DNA of 42,500 nucleotides from Nitrospirota bacterium (GCA_030682135.1 JAUXQT010000038.1:1-42500); one strand, 5' to 3'. Shown: positions 8,101 to 15,720, numbered from the stretch's first letter. Notes: a model not told the origin generated them from the letters alone. Made by a program: numbers and translations.

Positions 8101-8754
8101 ATGAGCACGACACCCCTTCAGGAACTTGCGAAGTCACTCCATAACTGCCAACGTTGCAAACTGGCTAAACTCGGCCGGAGCCAGGTCGTATTCGGTGTGG
8201 GAAATCCGCATGCCACTGTGATGTTCGTCGGGGAAGCGCCTGGCTTCTATGAGGACCAGCAGGGGGAACCGTTTGTCGGAGCGGCAGGAAAACTCTTAAA
8301 CGAACTTCTGCAATCAGCAGGATTGTCACGGAGTGACATCTACATCGCGAACGTGATCAAGTGCCGCCCCCCGAACAACCGCGACCCCGAACCGGATGAA
8401 GTCGAGACCTGCAAACCATTTCTGCTGCAACAGATTGCCATGATCCGTCCCACACTCGTATGCACGTTGGGAAATTGGGCGACGCAAACGTTGCTGGAAC
8501 GGAAGGTAGGAATTACCAAGGTTCGCGGACAGGCGTTCTACATGAAAGACTTTGTGCTCTTCCCCCTACTGCATCCAGCCGCGGCCCTGCACCAAGGCAG
8601 CATGCTCGAACCGCTTCGTGAGGACTTCAAAAAGCTCAGAGAGTTTCTGGACCGGAATACCAAACCAACCGAACCCACCACAGCGCCACCCATTGCTGCA
8701 CCCACGCTCGACATCGAACCGCCGCAGCCGACCCAGATGGATCTGTTCGGATAG
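8101..8754 (+). CDS. Family 4 uracil-DNA glycosylase (iron-sulfur) with C-terminal clamp-binding-like tail
   Basis: A 217-residue enzyme that removes uracil from DNA at the start of base excision repair. Four cysteines that should hold a 4Fe-4S cluster are present: C16, C19, C88 and C104. Active-site motifs are G-E-A-P-G-F-Y-E-D (about residues 44-52) and L-H-P-A-A-A (157-162). The catalytic domain ends near residue 186; the rest is a Pro/Thr-rich flexible tail finishing in QMDLFG, which resembles the bacterial sliding-clamp motif QL(S/D)LF. The gene is monocistronic and is the last core gene before the accessory island. Confidence 0.92.
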   Translation: MSTTPLQELAKSLHNCQRCKLAKLGRSQVVFGVGNPHATVMFVGEAPGFYEDQQGEPFVGAAGKLLNELLQSAGLSRSDIYIANVIKCRPPNNRDPEPDEVETCKPFLLQQIAMIRPTLVCTLGNWATQTLLERKVGITKVRGQAFYMKDFVLFPLLHPAAALHQGSMLEPLREDFKKLREFLDRNTKPTEPTTAPPIAAPTLDIEPPQPTQMDLFG

Positions 8755-9189
8755 TTGGGCCGCTTGCTTCTGCGAGGGGTTAGGTCGTGGGCAGCGGAGA
8801 CGGTCGTCCCGCCTGCTCCGGCACTTCGGCGCGACCGCACTAAGTTTCTCATCTGCTCGACGCCGAAACTCGTTCCATTCCTCGTTTCGCCTGAATGGAA
8901 CTTCGAACATCGGCATCGCCAGCTGGAAGCTGGTCGCATCTGATCAACAAGTGTGGTCCCCCCGCCTCAGCGCAAGTCGCAGGAGGACAACCGTCTCCAC
9001 GCCCACCTAGAAATTACGGGAAGAGAAGAACCATGCTTGGCCGCACCGACAGAGCATGTACCCGCTCGCAAGTCGCAAGTGGACCCGCTATGCTCGACAA
9101 AGTAGAATGTCCCTGCTTTGTTGTCCGAGTTTTCTTGGCAAGGCCCGTTAAACGTTAATTCCGCGTCGTTCGCACACTTGGTAGATGAC
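8755..9189. other. Gap between core genome and first accessory gene
   Basis: No convincing gene is seen. The stretch holds GTTAGGT at 8779-8785 and GTTAAAC at 9147-9153, both of which match the integron recombination box GTTRRRY, but no paired left box or stem was found for either. The second lies 43 bases before the STAND gene start and could be the 5' edge of a gene cassette. A short motif, CGCAAGTCGCA, occurs twice (about 8971 and 9067). Confidence 0.45.
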
Positions 9190-11466
9190 ATGTTCGAACT
9201 ACATAACCTTGGCTGGAACGATTTTCAGCGGCTATGTCTCACTATCACAAGGGAGATCCTGGGACAGACAGTGGAGTCGTTTCTCGATTCTGGCGATGGC
9301 GGGCGCGATGGCGCCTTCACTGGCACATGGAGTGCCAAGGGACAGGAGAGCCTTAGCGGCCCTTTCGTAATCCAGTGTAAGTTCACCAGCAGGATCAACT
9401 ACGTCCTGAGAACGGCCGATCTATCAGACGAAGTCGAAAAGGCCAAGAAGCTTGTCGGGCAAGGCCTTTGCGACTCCTACGTGCTCATGACAAACGCGGG
9501 TCTGTCCGGTACTGGAGCTGGAAAGATCAAGGCCCTCTTCGAAAGTGCCGGGGTGAAGCACGTCGCGACGTTCGGTTCCACCTGGATAAACCAGCAAATT
9601 CTCGAGAATAAGCACCTCCGCATGCTCGTCCCGCGAGTATACGGACTAGGAGACTTAAGCCAGATTCTCGACGAGCGCGCCTACGTCCAAGCTCGAACTA
9701 TCCTTGAATCAATGCGCGAAGACCTCGCCAAGGTCGTCGTCACTGACGCCTACAGGAAAGCCGTCGACGCGATCAACAAGCACAGTTTCGTGCTCCTCAT
9801 CGGCGAGCCTGCTGCTGGCAAGACTACCATCGCATCCCTTCTGGCAATGGCGGCACTCGACCAGTGGAACGCCTCGACGCTCAAGCTCGACGATCCCGGC
9901 AAGGTCACCGAGCACTGGAACCCGGACGAGCCGTCGCAGTTCTTCTGGCTGGACGACGCCTTCGGAGTGACCCAGTACGAAGATTTCCTGGTCCACCGCT
10001 GGAATCACATCTTGCCGCAAATCAGGCCGATGCTCCGCAAAGGGGCGAAGATCGTCATGACGTCGCGCGACTACATTTACAACCGCGCGCGCAAGGACCT
10101 GAAGGTTAGCGCATTTCCGCTGCTGAAGGAGAGCCAGGTCGTGATCGATGTTCAGAATCTGTCCGCCGAAGAAAAACGCCAGATCCTGTACAACCATCTC
10201 AAGCTTGGAAGACAGCCACGCTCCTTCCGAACCGAGATCAAACCTTACCTTGAGGATGTCGCGAGCCATCAGCGCTTCATCCCGGAAACGGCGCGACGTC
10301 TGGGTGACCCACTTTTCACGAAGGACCTGTTCATCGACAAGTATTACATCGCCCAGTTCGTCGAGAGGCGCGAGCAACTTCTCCAGGAAGTGCTTCAGGG
10401 CCTCGACGCCGACAGCAAGGCGGCACTCGCGCTAATCTACATGCGCGACGGCCGTCTGGAAAGTCCGATCCAACTCCGGCCCTCAGAGACACAGGCTCTT
10501 GAGCGTCTCGGTAGTAATCTGGGTGGATGCGTCGCCGCGCTCGAAGCTCTGAAGGGTAGTCTTGCGCTGCTCTCTCACTCAAGCGGCGAGTATGTCTGGC
10601 AGTTCAAGCATCCAACTATCGGCGACGCGTACGCGGAAATTCTGGTCCAGAGTCCAGAGCACCTTGGCATCTACATGGAGGGCAGCGCCCCTGAGCGGCT
10701 AGTCGATCAAGTGACTTGCGGCGACGTCGGCATCGAAAAAGCGGTCGTGGTGCCAAAGTCATTGTTTCCGCAGATGCTCGCGAAACTTGAGGAACTGACG
10801 CGAAGCAAGTCGTATAAGTCCCCCTGGCTATCGACGTTTGGCGCGAAGCGGGACCTGCAAGGATTTCTCGCCCGCCGTTGCTCCAAGGAGTTCCTATCGC
10901 TGTATCTACAGGGCAATCCTGGCTTGCTCGACCAAGTCGCTGAACCCGGACTGTTCCTCGACACTGTACCGGAGGTGCGCCTAGCAAAGCGCCTCCATGA
11001 AGTCGGGCTCCTGCCGGAGGAGAAGAGGAAGAAGTTCGTTGAGACGGTGAGCAATTACGCTCTCGAGGGGCAGGATGTGGACGCTCTGGATGACGATGGA
11101 ATTCGAAATATTTTCACCGACGGTGAATTCGAAGAGTTGGTGCGAAGGGTGCAGACAGAGCTTCTGCCGCGGCTTGGGGATGTCCGGCGCGAGCGGGAAT
11201 CCAACCATTCATCAGACGAGCCGCCCGAAGAGTACATGCAGAAACTTCTCGAGCTATTCGACTCTCTAAAGAATAAATTCGGCGATGACGTGGACGCGGC
11301 CAAACTCATCGATCACGAAATACGGCGCACGAGCGAATGGATTGACGATAAAACGCCAGAGGAACCCAAAAGAGCCCCTCGAAAATTAGGAAAAGTCGAA
11401 ACGCAGGAAAAGCCACAAAGCACGCGCAGTATCTTCGACGACGTCGACGCGAATGAGGACGTGTAG
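9190..11466 (+). CDS. Restriction-endonuclease-like domain fused to a STAND NTPase (nSTAND3-like), predicted defence protein
   Basis: A protein of about 758 residues. The N-terminus (about 1-130) has a PD-(D/E)xK nuclease pattern like Mrr: the helix G-W-N-D-F-Q-R-L, the acidic G-G-R-D-G with Asp40, and I-Q-C-K with Gln62 and Lys64. A P-loop NTPase follows, with Walker A GEPAAGKTT at 205-213, Walker B F-F-W-L-D-D around Asp255-256, and sensor I-V-M-T-S-R-D-Y. The remaining 350 residues are helical and unassigned, probably the sensing part, as in Avs/STAND immune proteins. The ATG at 9190 is preferred; a TTG at 9118 would start upstream of the possible cassette edge at 9147. Defence function is inferred from domain architecture. 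Confidence 0.8.
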   Translation: MFELHNLGWNDFQRLCLTITREILGQTVESFLDSGDGGRDGAFTGTWSAKGQESLSGPFVIQCKFTSRINYVLRTADLSDEVEKAKKLVGQGLCDSYVLMTNAGLSGTGAGKIKALFESAGVKHVATFGSTWINQQILENKHLRMLVPRVYGLGDLSQILDERAYVQARTILESMREDLAKVVVTDAYRKAVDAINKHSFVLLIGEPAAGKTTIASLLAMAALDQWNASTLKLDDPGKVTEHWNPDEPSQFFWLDDAFGVTQYEDFLVHRWNHILPQIRPMLRKGAKIVMTSRDYIYNRARKDLKVSAFPLLKESQVVIDVQNLSAEEKRQILYNHLKLGRQPRSFRTEIKPYLEDVASHQRFIPETARRLGDPLFTKDLFIDKYYIAQFVERREQLLQEVLQGLDADSKAALALIYMRDGRLESPIQLRPSETQALERLGSNLGGCVAALEALKGSLALLSHSSGEYVWQFKHPTIGDAYAEILVQSPEHLGIYMEGSAPERLVDQVTCGDVGIEKAVVVPKSLFPQMLAKLEELTRSKSYKSPWLSTFGAKRDLQGFLARRCSKEFLSLYLQGNPGLLDQVAEPGLFLDTVPEVRLAKRLHEVGLLPEEKRKKFVETVSNYALEGQDVDALDDDGIRNIFTDGEFEELVRRVQTELLPRLGDVRRERESNHSSDEPPEEYMQKLLELFDSLKNKFGDDVDAAKLIDHEIRRTSEWIDDKTPEEPKRAPRKLGKVETQEKPQSTRSIFDDVDANEDV

Positions 11467-11556
11467 ACTGCATGACAATCTACTCCATCCGATTTGCCAG
11501 GAGTACAGCGGCGTCCTGGGACCCCATATCCGAACGCTGCACGAAGCACGCCGAGG

Positions 11557-11588
11557 GAAGACATAAGGGTCAGACCCCTTATGTCTTC
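11557..11588. repeat. Short palindrome behind the STAND gene
   Basis: The arms GAAGACATAAGGG and CCCTTATGTCTTC pair over 13 bases around a small loop, about 90 bases after the STAND stop codon. It could act as a transcription terminator or be a REP-like unit; there is no clear T-run. Confidence 0.5.
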
Positions 11589-11664
11589 GGGTCACAACCC
11601 AGACATTTCTTCCCCATATGTTTCACCCTGCCCGTCAGTGAGCGTTTCTACTCCTTTCTTTCAG

Positions 11665-11754
11665 ACTCAACGGCGCGAAGGTAGGCTGGGCTGGCAGCTC
11701 CGGCTTCGTCATGCTCAGAAATGTAGAATCCCTGTCTATCGTCGAGGGTTGAGC
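11665..11754 (+). other. Possible attC site (weak)
   Basis: The outer boxes ACTCAAC (11665-11671) and GTTGAGC (11748-11754) match the integron consensus RYYYAAC and GTTRRRY exactly and pair with each other. Inner segments CGCGA...TAGGC.GGG and CCC.GTCTA..CG.CG also pair with bulges. The 40-base terminal loop has no regular stem, so this is much less certain than the three other sites. It would be the attC of the STAND cassette. Confidence 0.4.
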
Positions 11755-11899
11755 CCTTCGCAGTCATAACTGTATTATGTCGGTCTGTGTAGCACCGCAC
11801 CGCCGTGTTGGGATAGAGGTGACAGGTCTATGAACCACCAGAAAAATTGCGCGAGAGTTGGCACACAGCATCTTATCGACCGATACCGATCCCGATGAG

Positions 11900-11965
11900 C
11901 GCTAACAAAGGCACGGAGCCGACGGCGCAGAAAACGCGCCTCGGTTCATGCCCAAACCGTTAGGC
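11900..11965 (+). other. attC-like integron recombination site 1
   Basis: The right box is GTTAGGC (11959-11965), a perfect GTTRRRY; the left box is GCTAAC (11901-11906). Between them GGCACGGAGCCGA pairs with TCGGTTCATGCC leaving one extrahelical G, then GGCGC pairs with GCGCC leaving an extrahelical C, with the loop AGAAAAC. Unpaired bases on one arm only are the hallmark of attC sites, which are recognised as folded single strands. Known proteobacterial cassette sites of the aadA type look very similar. Confidence 0.75.
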
Positions 11966-11999
11966 GACTCAGACCAGGACACCTGAAGGAACGCGAGAA

Positions 12000-14240
12000 A
12001 TGATTGAATCCATGACCATTGCTAACACCGCCACTTTCGGCCCCGTCCCCGAAGTACTGAACAAGCTATCTCAATTCAATTTCTTATTCGGCGCGAACGG
12101 TACTGGCAAAACTACGGTCAGCCGGGTCATCGCAGATGAGAACAACTTCCCAACCTGCACTGTTACATGGAAAGCGGGAACAAAACTACAGCCGATGGTT
12201 TACAACCACGATTTCGTGGAGCGGAACTTCACTCAATCGACGGAGCTGAAAGGTGTTTTCACGCTCGGCGAAAAACAGGTCGATACGCTCACCAAGATCG
12301 CCGCCGCGAAGGTCGAACTCGACAGACTCACTACGAAAATCGAAGACCTTACTCAGGCACTGCACGGCGCGAATGGGACAGGCGGCAAGAAGGGCGAGCT
12401 GGCGATGCTTGAGACAGGCTTGAAAGACAAATGCTGGGCGCAGAAGCAAAAACACGATGCCAAGCTCCAAGGCGCATTTGAAAGCTATCGAGGAAGCTCG
12501 GAGAAATTCAAAACAAAGGTAGTCCAAGAGTTGGCAGAAAACACCGCCACACTCCTGACTCTTACGGAGCTAGAGAATAAGTCGGAATCAATCTTCGGCC
12601 CAACGCCAACCACGGAGCAGGCCGTCCCTGCGATTGAATCGTCAACGCTAATCAGCCACGAAACTAATCCAATTCTGAAAAAGCGAGTCATCGGCAAGGA
12701 TGGCGTCGATATCGCTGCGATGATCAAGAAGCTGGGGAACAGCGATTGGGTGCGTGAAGGCCGGACATTTCATGACGAGAACGGCAGCGTCTGTCCGTTT
12801 TGCCAGCGGCGCACGACCGAGGCCTTCGCTCAGAGCCTAAACGAGTATTTCGACGATACGTTTGTGACGGACAGCAAGGCCATCGCCGACCTCGCTACCA
12901 ACTATTCAACAGACGCCGCCCGGCTTCAGCAGCAAATCGCGTCGATCATTGCGTCACCTTCCCGGTTCCTAGATGTTGAGAAACTGAAGACAGAAAAGGC
13001 ACTGCTCGACTCCAAGGTGTCTATCAACGTCCAGCGGCTTGTTGGGAAAAAGAAGGAGGCGAGTCAGGTTGTTGAACTGGAATCCCTGAGCAACGTAGCC
13101 GCAGCAATCAAGGATTTAATTGATTCCGCAAATGTTCTCGTGGCGGCACATAACAAGATGGTCAAGAATCTCCCTCAAGAGCGCAGCACACTGACATCGC
13201 AGGTGTGGAAGTATGTGCTGGAGGAACTCAAAACCGACCTCACTGCATATAAGACCACGCGCGATGGTCTGGATAAAGCGATCACTGCCATGAACGGGCA
13301 GATTGCGGCGGCGACAACGGACAAAACAAAGAAAGTCGGCGAGATCCGCGAACTCGAGAAGCAGACGACGAGCGTTCAGCCAACGATTGACGCGATCAAT
13401 GCTCTGCTCGTGTCCTTCGGGTTTCATGGCTTCTCGCTCGCGAAAACTGCAAGTGCCACCTCCTACAAATTGATTCGCCCCAATGGTTCAGATGCGAAGG
13501 AAACACTGAGTGAAGGCGAAAAAACATTCGTCACGTTCCTTTATTTCTACCACCTGCTCAAAGGCAGCGTCTCGGATAGTGGCATGACAACGGACCGCGT
13601 CGTTGTGTTTGACGACCCCGTTTCGAGTCTCGACAGCGACATCTTGTTCATCGTTGGAAGTCTCATCAAAGGACTGTTCGACGAGGTGCGATTGCGGACA
13701 GGACACATCAAGCAAATCTTCGTGCTCACGCATAACGTGTACTTCCACAAGGAAGTCACCTATAACCGGAAGCGTCCACGCAATGGCGTACTGAACGAGG
13801 AGACATTCTGGATCGTCAAGAAATCTGGGCTGGTATCCAACCTAGCCGCCCAGACGACCAACCCGATCAAGACGTCATACGAGTTGCTTTGGTCTGAAGT
13901 CCGGAAGCCGGAGCGCTCAAATCTCGCCATTCAAAACACACTGCGGCGCATCCTGGAGAACTACTTCAAAATTTTTGGTGACATCGAGCTGGACGAGCTT
14001 TGCGCAATGTTTGACGGACGGGAGAAGATTATCTGCAAGTCCCTTTGCTCGTGGGTGCATGATGGTTCGCATTATGCCCACGACGACCTCTACGTCTCGA
14101 TCGACGATTCGACGGTCGAAAACTACCTCAAAGTCTTCAGAGAAATCTTCGTCAAGGCACACCACGAAGGGCACTACAAAATGATGATGGGAGATGCATT
14201 TGTCGAGGAGTCCGTGCAGGCTGCACCACGCGAGACCTGA
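12000..14240 (+). CDS. AAA_13 family ATPase with zinc-hook-like motif, candidate PrrC/RloC-like anticodon nuclease
   Basis: A 746-residue SMC-like ATPase. Walker A is FGANGTGKTT at 30-39, the signature L-S-E-G-E-K-T-F is at 503-510, and Walker B V-V-V-F-D-D-P lies around 538-539. A coiled-coil middle (about 95-480) contains C265-P-F-C268, like the zinc hook of RloC. The C-terminus has R649-x3-E653 and H687 (or H691), matching the Arg-Glu-His spacing of PrrC-type anticodon nucleases. These proteins cut tRNA when phage attack disables the host. Function is inferred; many AAA_13 proteins are uncharacterised. The stop is three bases before an attC-like site and another lies just upstream, so this is a complete gene cassette. 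By eye it is less GC-rich than its neighbours. Confidence 0.78.
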   Translation: MIESMTIANTATFGPVPEVLNKLSQFNFLFGANGTGKTTVSRVIADENNFPTCTVTWKAGTKLQPMVYNHDFVERNFTQSTELKGVFTLGEKQVDTLTKIAAAKVELDRLTTKIEDLTQALHGANGTGGKKGELAMLETGLKDKCWAQKQKHDAKLQGAFESYRGSSEKFKTKVVQELAENTATLLTLTELENKSESIFGPTPTTEQAVPAIESSTLISHETNPILKKRVIGKDGVDIAAMIKKLGNSDWVREGRTFHDENGSVCPFCQRRTTEAFAQSLNEYFDDTFVTDSKAIADLATNYSTDAARLQQQIASIIASPSRFLDVEKLKTEKALLDSKVSINVQRLVGKKKEASQVVELESLSNVAAAIKDLIDSANVLVAAHNKMVKNLPQERSTLTSQVWKYVLEELKTDLTAYKTTRDGLDKAITAMNGQIAAATTDKTKKVGEIRELEKQTTSVQPTIDAINALLVSFGFHGFSLAKTASATSYKLIRPNGSDAKETLSEGEKTFVTFLYFYHLLKGSVSDSGMTTDRVVVFDDPVSSLDSDILFIVGSLIKGLFDEVRLRTGHIKQIFVLTHNVYFHKEVTYNRKRPRNGVLNEETFWIVKKSGLVSNLAAQTTNPIKTSYELLWSEVRKPERSNLAIQNTLRRILENYFKIFGDIELDELCAMFDGREKIICKSLCSWVHDGSHYAHDDLYVSIDDSTVENYLKVFREIFVKAHHEGHYKMMMGDAFVEESVQAAPRET

Positions 14241-14243
14241 ATC

Positions 14244-14305
14244 GCCTAACAACGGCATGCAGCCGACGCCAAGAAGCCGCGCGCGGCTGATGCCGGACAT
14301 TATCC
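14244..14305 (+). other. attC-like integron recombination site 2
   Basis: The left box GCCTAAC is a perfect RYYYAAC. CGGCATGCAGCCG pairs with CGGCTGATGCCG leaving an extrahelical G, then a further extrahelical A precedes CGC/GCG. The right box reads ATTATCC where GTTATCC is seen in site 3, so the recombination G appears mutated to A and the site may be inactive on that side. It directly follows the AAA_13 stop codon, as expected for a cassette. Confidence 0.75.
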
Positions 14306-14442
14306 TTCCCGTGCCCAGTGGAAATGGTGGGCGATCTGAGACTTGTGAAGGATTAAGTCAGGAGAGGTTCCTCCCCGGCATCACATCTGTCTCAACAATT
14401 CCTTCTAAGCTTGCGGATCTCTTCTCCCCCAACGCCGCCCGC

Positions 14443-14483
14443 TGCTGCTGACGCGTGCATCAGCGCTCCTGCTGAGTCTCGCC
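14443..14483. repeat. REP-like module 1, copy A
   Basis: About 41 bases beginning TGCTGCTGACGCG and ending GAGTCTCGCC, repeated with few changes at 15721-15761. Its first half is a small hairpin with GCTGA pairing to TCAGC. Confidence 0.65.
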
Positions 14484-14646
14484 ATAGTGAAGTCACGCGG
14501 CCCGCTTCCAGCGGGTGGCACAGACTGTTCGACGCTCCGTTCGACCATCGGTCGGAACGGAGCTAGTTTCTGTGCCAAGCGTGGCTGAGCGTGATGGCGA
14601 GCCAGCAGGGCGCTGGCAAGAGCGGAAGCAGTAGCGGGCGTCCCAT

Positions 14647-14746
14647 CCTGTACTGTTCGAGACTCGGCGAGTTTACAGGCTTCGAGCGAGCAAGGCGTAG
14701 TTGGGTGATTCAGGAGGCCTTGCGGCGGCGCGCATCCTCTCGATCG
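14647..14746. repeat. REP-like module 2, copy A (half element)
   Basis: A 100-base segment from CCTGTACTGTTCGAG to CTCGATCG, nearly identical to 16046-16145. In copy B this is the right half of a 193-bp palindrome; here the left half is missing, so copy A is truncated. Confidence 0.75.
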
Positions 14747-14797
14747 ACACTTCCCGGCTGGCAAGAGCGGAAGCAGTGTGGGCGGCGGTCTGGGAGT

Positions 14798-14833
14798 GGG
14801 ACAGGCACAGCCGAAGACGGCTGAGCCAGTCCC
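14798..14833. repeat. REP-like hairpin module 3, copy A
   Basis: GGGACAGGCACAGCCG pairs with CGGCTGAGCCAGTCCC around an AAGA loop. The same hairpin plus the following CTTGGGCTCAAT occurs at 15891-15926. Its form recalls REP units moved by Y1-type REP-associated transposases; none is encoded in this window. Confidence 0.7.
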
Positions 14834-14970
14834 CTTGGGCTCAATTTATTCCCCTCCCCCGCATCGCGACGAACCGTCGCCAGCTTCACTTCGCAACCCT
14901 CGCTTCGCATACACATGCGGAACGTTATACGTCTTGAGCACATACGGCACACAGGTGTACAATCTCGGAC

Positions 14971-15249
14971 GTGAAGCCCATCAGATGGAACTCCGAGAAG
15001 AGTCTTTTGCTCAAAGCGGAGCGCGGCGTTTCATTCGAAGAAGTTCTTTCTGCGATCTCGCAGGATGGTCTCATCAGCGTGATGGACCATCCCAACCGGG
15101 CAAAGTATGCGCATCAAAAGATGCTTGTGGTTGCAATACGGGGCTACGCGTACCTCGTTCCTTATGTTGAAAACGAGCACGAGATTTTCCTGAAAAGCAT
15201 CATGCCCAGCCGCAAGGCGACGCGCGACTTCCTATCTGGAGGCAAGTGA
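14971..15249 (+). CDS. BrnT-like toxin of a type II toxin-antitoxin pair
   Basis: A 92-residue small protein starting with GTG. The N-terminal K-P-I-R-W-N-S-E-K-S, then R-G-V-S-F-E-E-V-L, and the C-terminal E-I-F-L-K-S-I-M-P-S-R-K-A-T resemble the BrnT/RelE-fold family of ribonuclease toxins. The CopG-like antitoxin starts two bases after its stop codon, the usual toxin-first order for brnT-brnA pairs. No good Shine-Dalgarno sequence is seen before the GTG, and the Met-poor start leaves the exact N-terminus uncertain. The pair lies between cassette-type recombination signals, a common location for toxin-antitoxin genes in chromosomal integrons. Confidence 0.75.
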   Translation: MKPIRWNSEKSLLLKAERGVSFEEVLSAISQDGLISVMDHPNRAKYAHQKMLVVAIRGYAYLVPYVENEHEIFLKSIMPSRKATRDFLSGGK

Positions 15250-15250
15250 G

Positions 15251-15574
15251 ATGAATGACGAAAAATTGTTGGAACAGGAGATTCTGGCCTCTTTCGATCG
15301 GGGTGAGTGGAAATCCGTTCGGAACCAGAAAGGCGAGATTGCGCGGATCAAGGCAGCGGCCACGGCTACCTTGCTTAAGAACAAACGGGTCAACATTCGC
15401 ATCTCGTCGCGTGACCTCGAGGGACTGCAGGCCCGGGCTGCCGAGGAGGGTGTTCCATACCAGACACTCATGGCGAGCGTCCTTCACAAATTTGTATCTG
15501 GTCGTCTAGTTGAGACGCACCAACGCATGCCTACTCGAACAAGCCGGACGGTGCGCAAGCGCACCGCCGCTTAG
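15251..15574 (+). CDS. CopG/ribbon-helix-helix antitoxin
   Basis: A 107-residue antitoxin of the CopG type (CopG_antitoxin family). The core is R-V-N-I-R-I-S-S-R-D-L-E-G-L-Q-A-R-A-A-E-E-G-V-P-Y-Q-T-L (about 41-68), which supplies a DNA-binding beta strand and two helices, followed by H-K-F-V-S-G-R-L-V-E. The N-terminal 35 residues, beginning N-D-E-K-L-L-E-Q-E, should contact the toxin. The last 18 or so residues (from about H90 on, rich in Arg and Thr) are encoded by the left half of an attC-like site, so they are probably a by-product of cassette formation. It likely represses its own operon together with the toxin. Confidence 0.82.
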   Translation: MNDEKLLEQEILASFDRGEWKSVRNQKGEIARIKAAATATLLKNKRVNIRISSRDLEGLQARAAEEGVPYQTLMASVLHKFVSGRLVETHQRMPTRTSRTVRKRTAA

Positions 15575-15588
15575 GGCAGACGTTATCC
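15518..15588 (+). other. attC-like integron recombination site 3, overlapping the antitoxin gene
   Basis: The left box is CACCAAC and the right box GTTATCC; the invariant AAC and GTT pair. AACG..TGCC pairs with GGCA..CGTT, and then AAGCCGGACGGTGCGC pairs with GCGCACCGCCGCTT over 14 base pairs, leaving an extrahelical C and an extrahelical A on the left arm only. The outer boxes are weaker matches than in sites 1 and 2, but the one-sided bulges are the expected attC feature. The antitoxin stop codon lies inside the right arm. Confidence 0.65.
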
Positions 15589-15720
15589 AGTGTACGACCG
15601 CCTCTTATAGGGGGAAGGGCAGAAAAAGTTCCGGAGTCTTAACTGCTCATGGTTCGTCAAAAAAACTCCAGCCCCATTCCCCTCCCCTGCAGACTACTTC
15701 TCTTTCTTAGCATCGCCGGT

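Larger units (their letters stand above)
11467..11999. other. Intergenic region between the STAND and AAA_13 genes
   Basis: No gene is supported here. It contains a perfect-looking hairpin (11557-11588), a possible attC site (11665-11754), a 145-bp stretch with no recognisable content, and a well-formed attC-like site (11900-11965). The last 34 bases carry GAAGGAACGCGAGAA before the ATPase start. Confidence 0.6.
14241..14970. other. Non-coding stretch with attC site and REP-like modules
   Basis: After attC site 2 this stretch has no credible gene. It carries a hairpin whose arms begin TGGCACAGACTG and end TTTCTGTGCCA (14517-14578), and three modules that reappear at 15721-16145. A 20-base direct repeat, CTGGCAAGAGCGGAAGCAGT, stands on both sides of module 2 (starting 14613 and 14759). 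GTTATAC at 14924-14930 may mark the edge of the toxin-antitoxin cassette, but its left partner was not found. Confidence 0.55.

Noticed and set aside
8779-8785. GTTAGGT as a further attC right box
   Set aside because: No left box or pairing stem could be found within 150 bases, so it is probably chance.
8755-9158. Several short open frames in the gap before the STAND gene
   Set aside because: Overlapping frames in different phases, no conserved features and unlikely composition (Arg/Ser-rich).
9118-9189. Earlier TTG start for the STAND gene
   Set aside because: It has no ribosome site and would place the start upstream of the possible cassette edge at 9147; the conserved part begins after 9190.
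9709-10377. Open frame of 222 codons opposite the STAND gene
   Set aside because: Antisense to the conserved P-loop region; composition typical of a shadow frame.
14924-14930. GTTATAC as a complete attC site before the toxin gene
   Set aside because: The sequence before it has small hairpins but no AAC box that pairs; kept only as a possible cassette edge.
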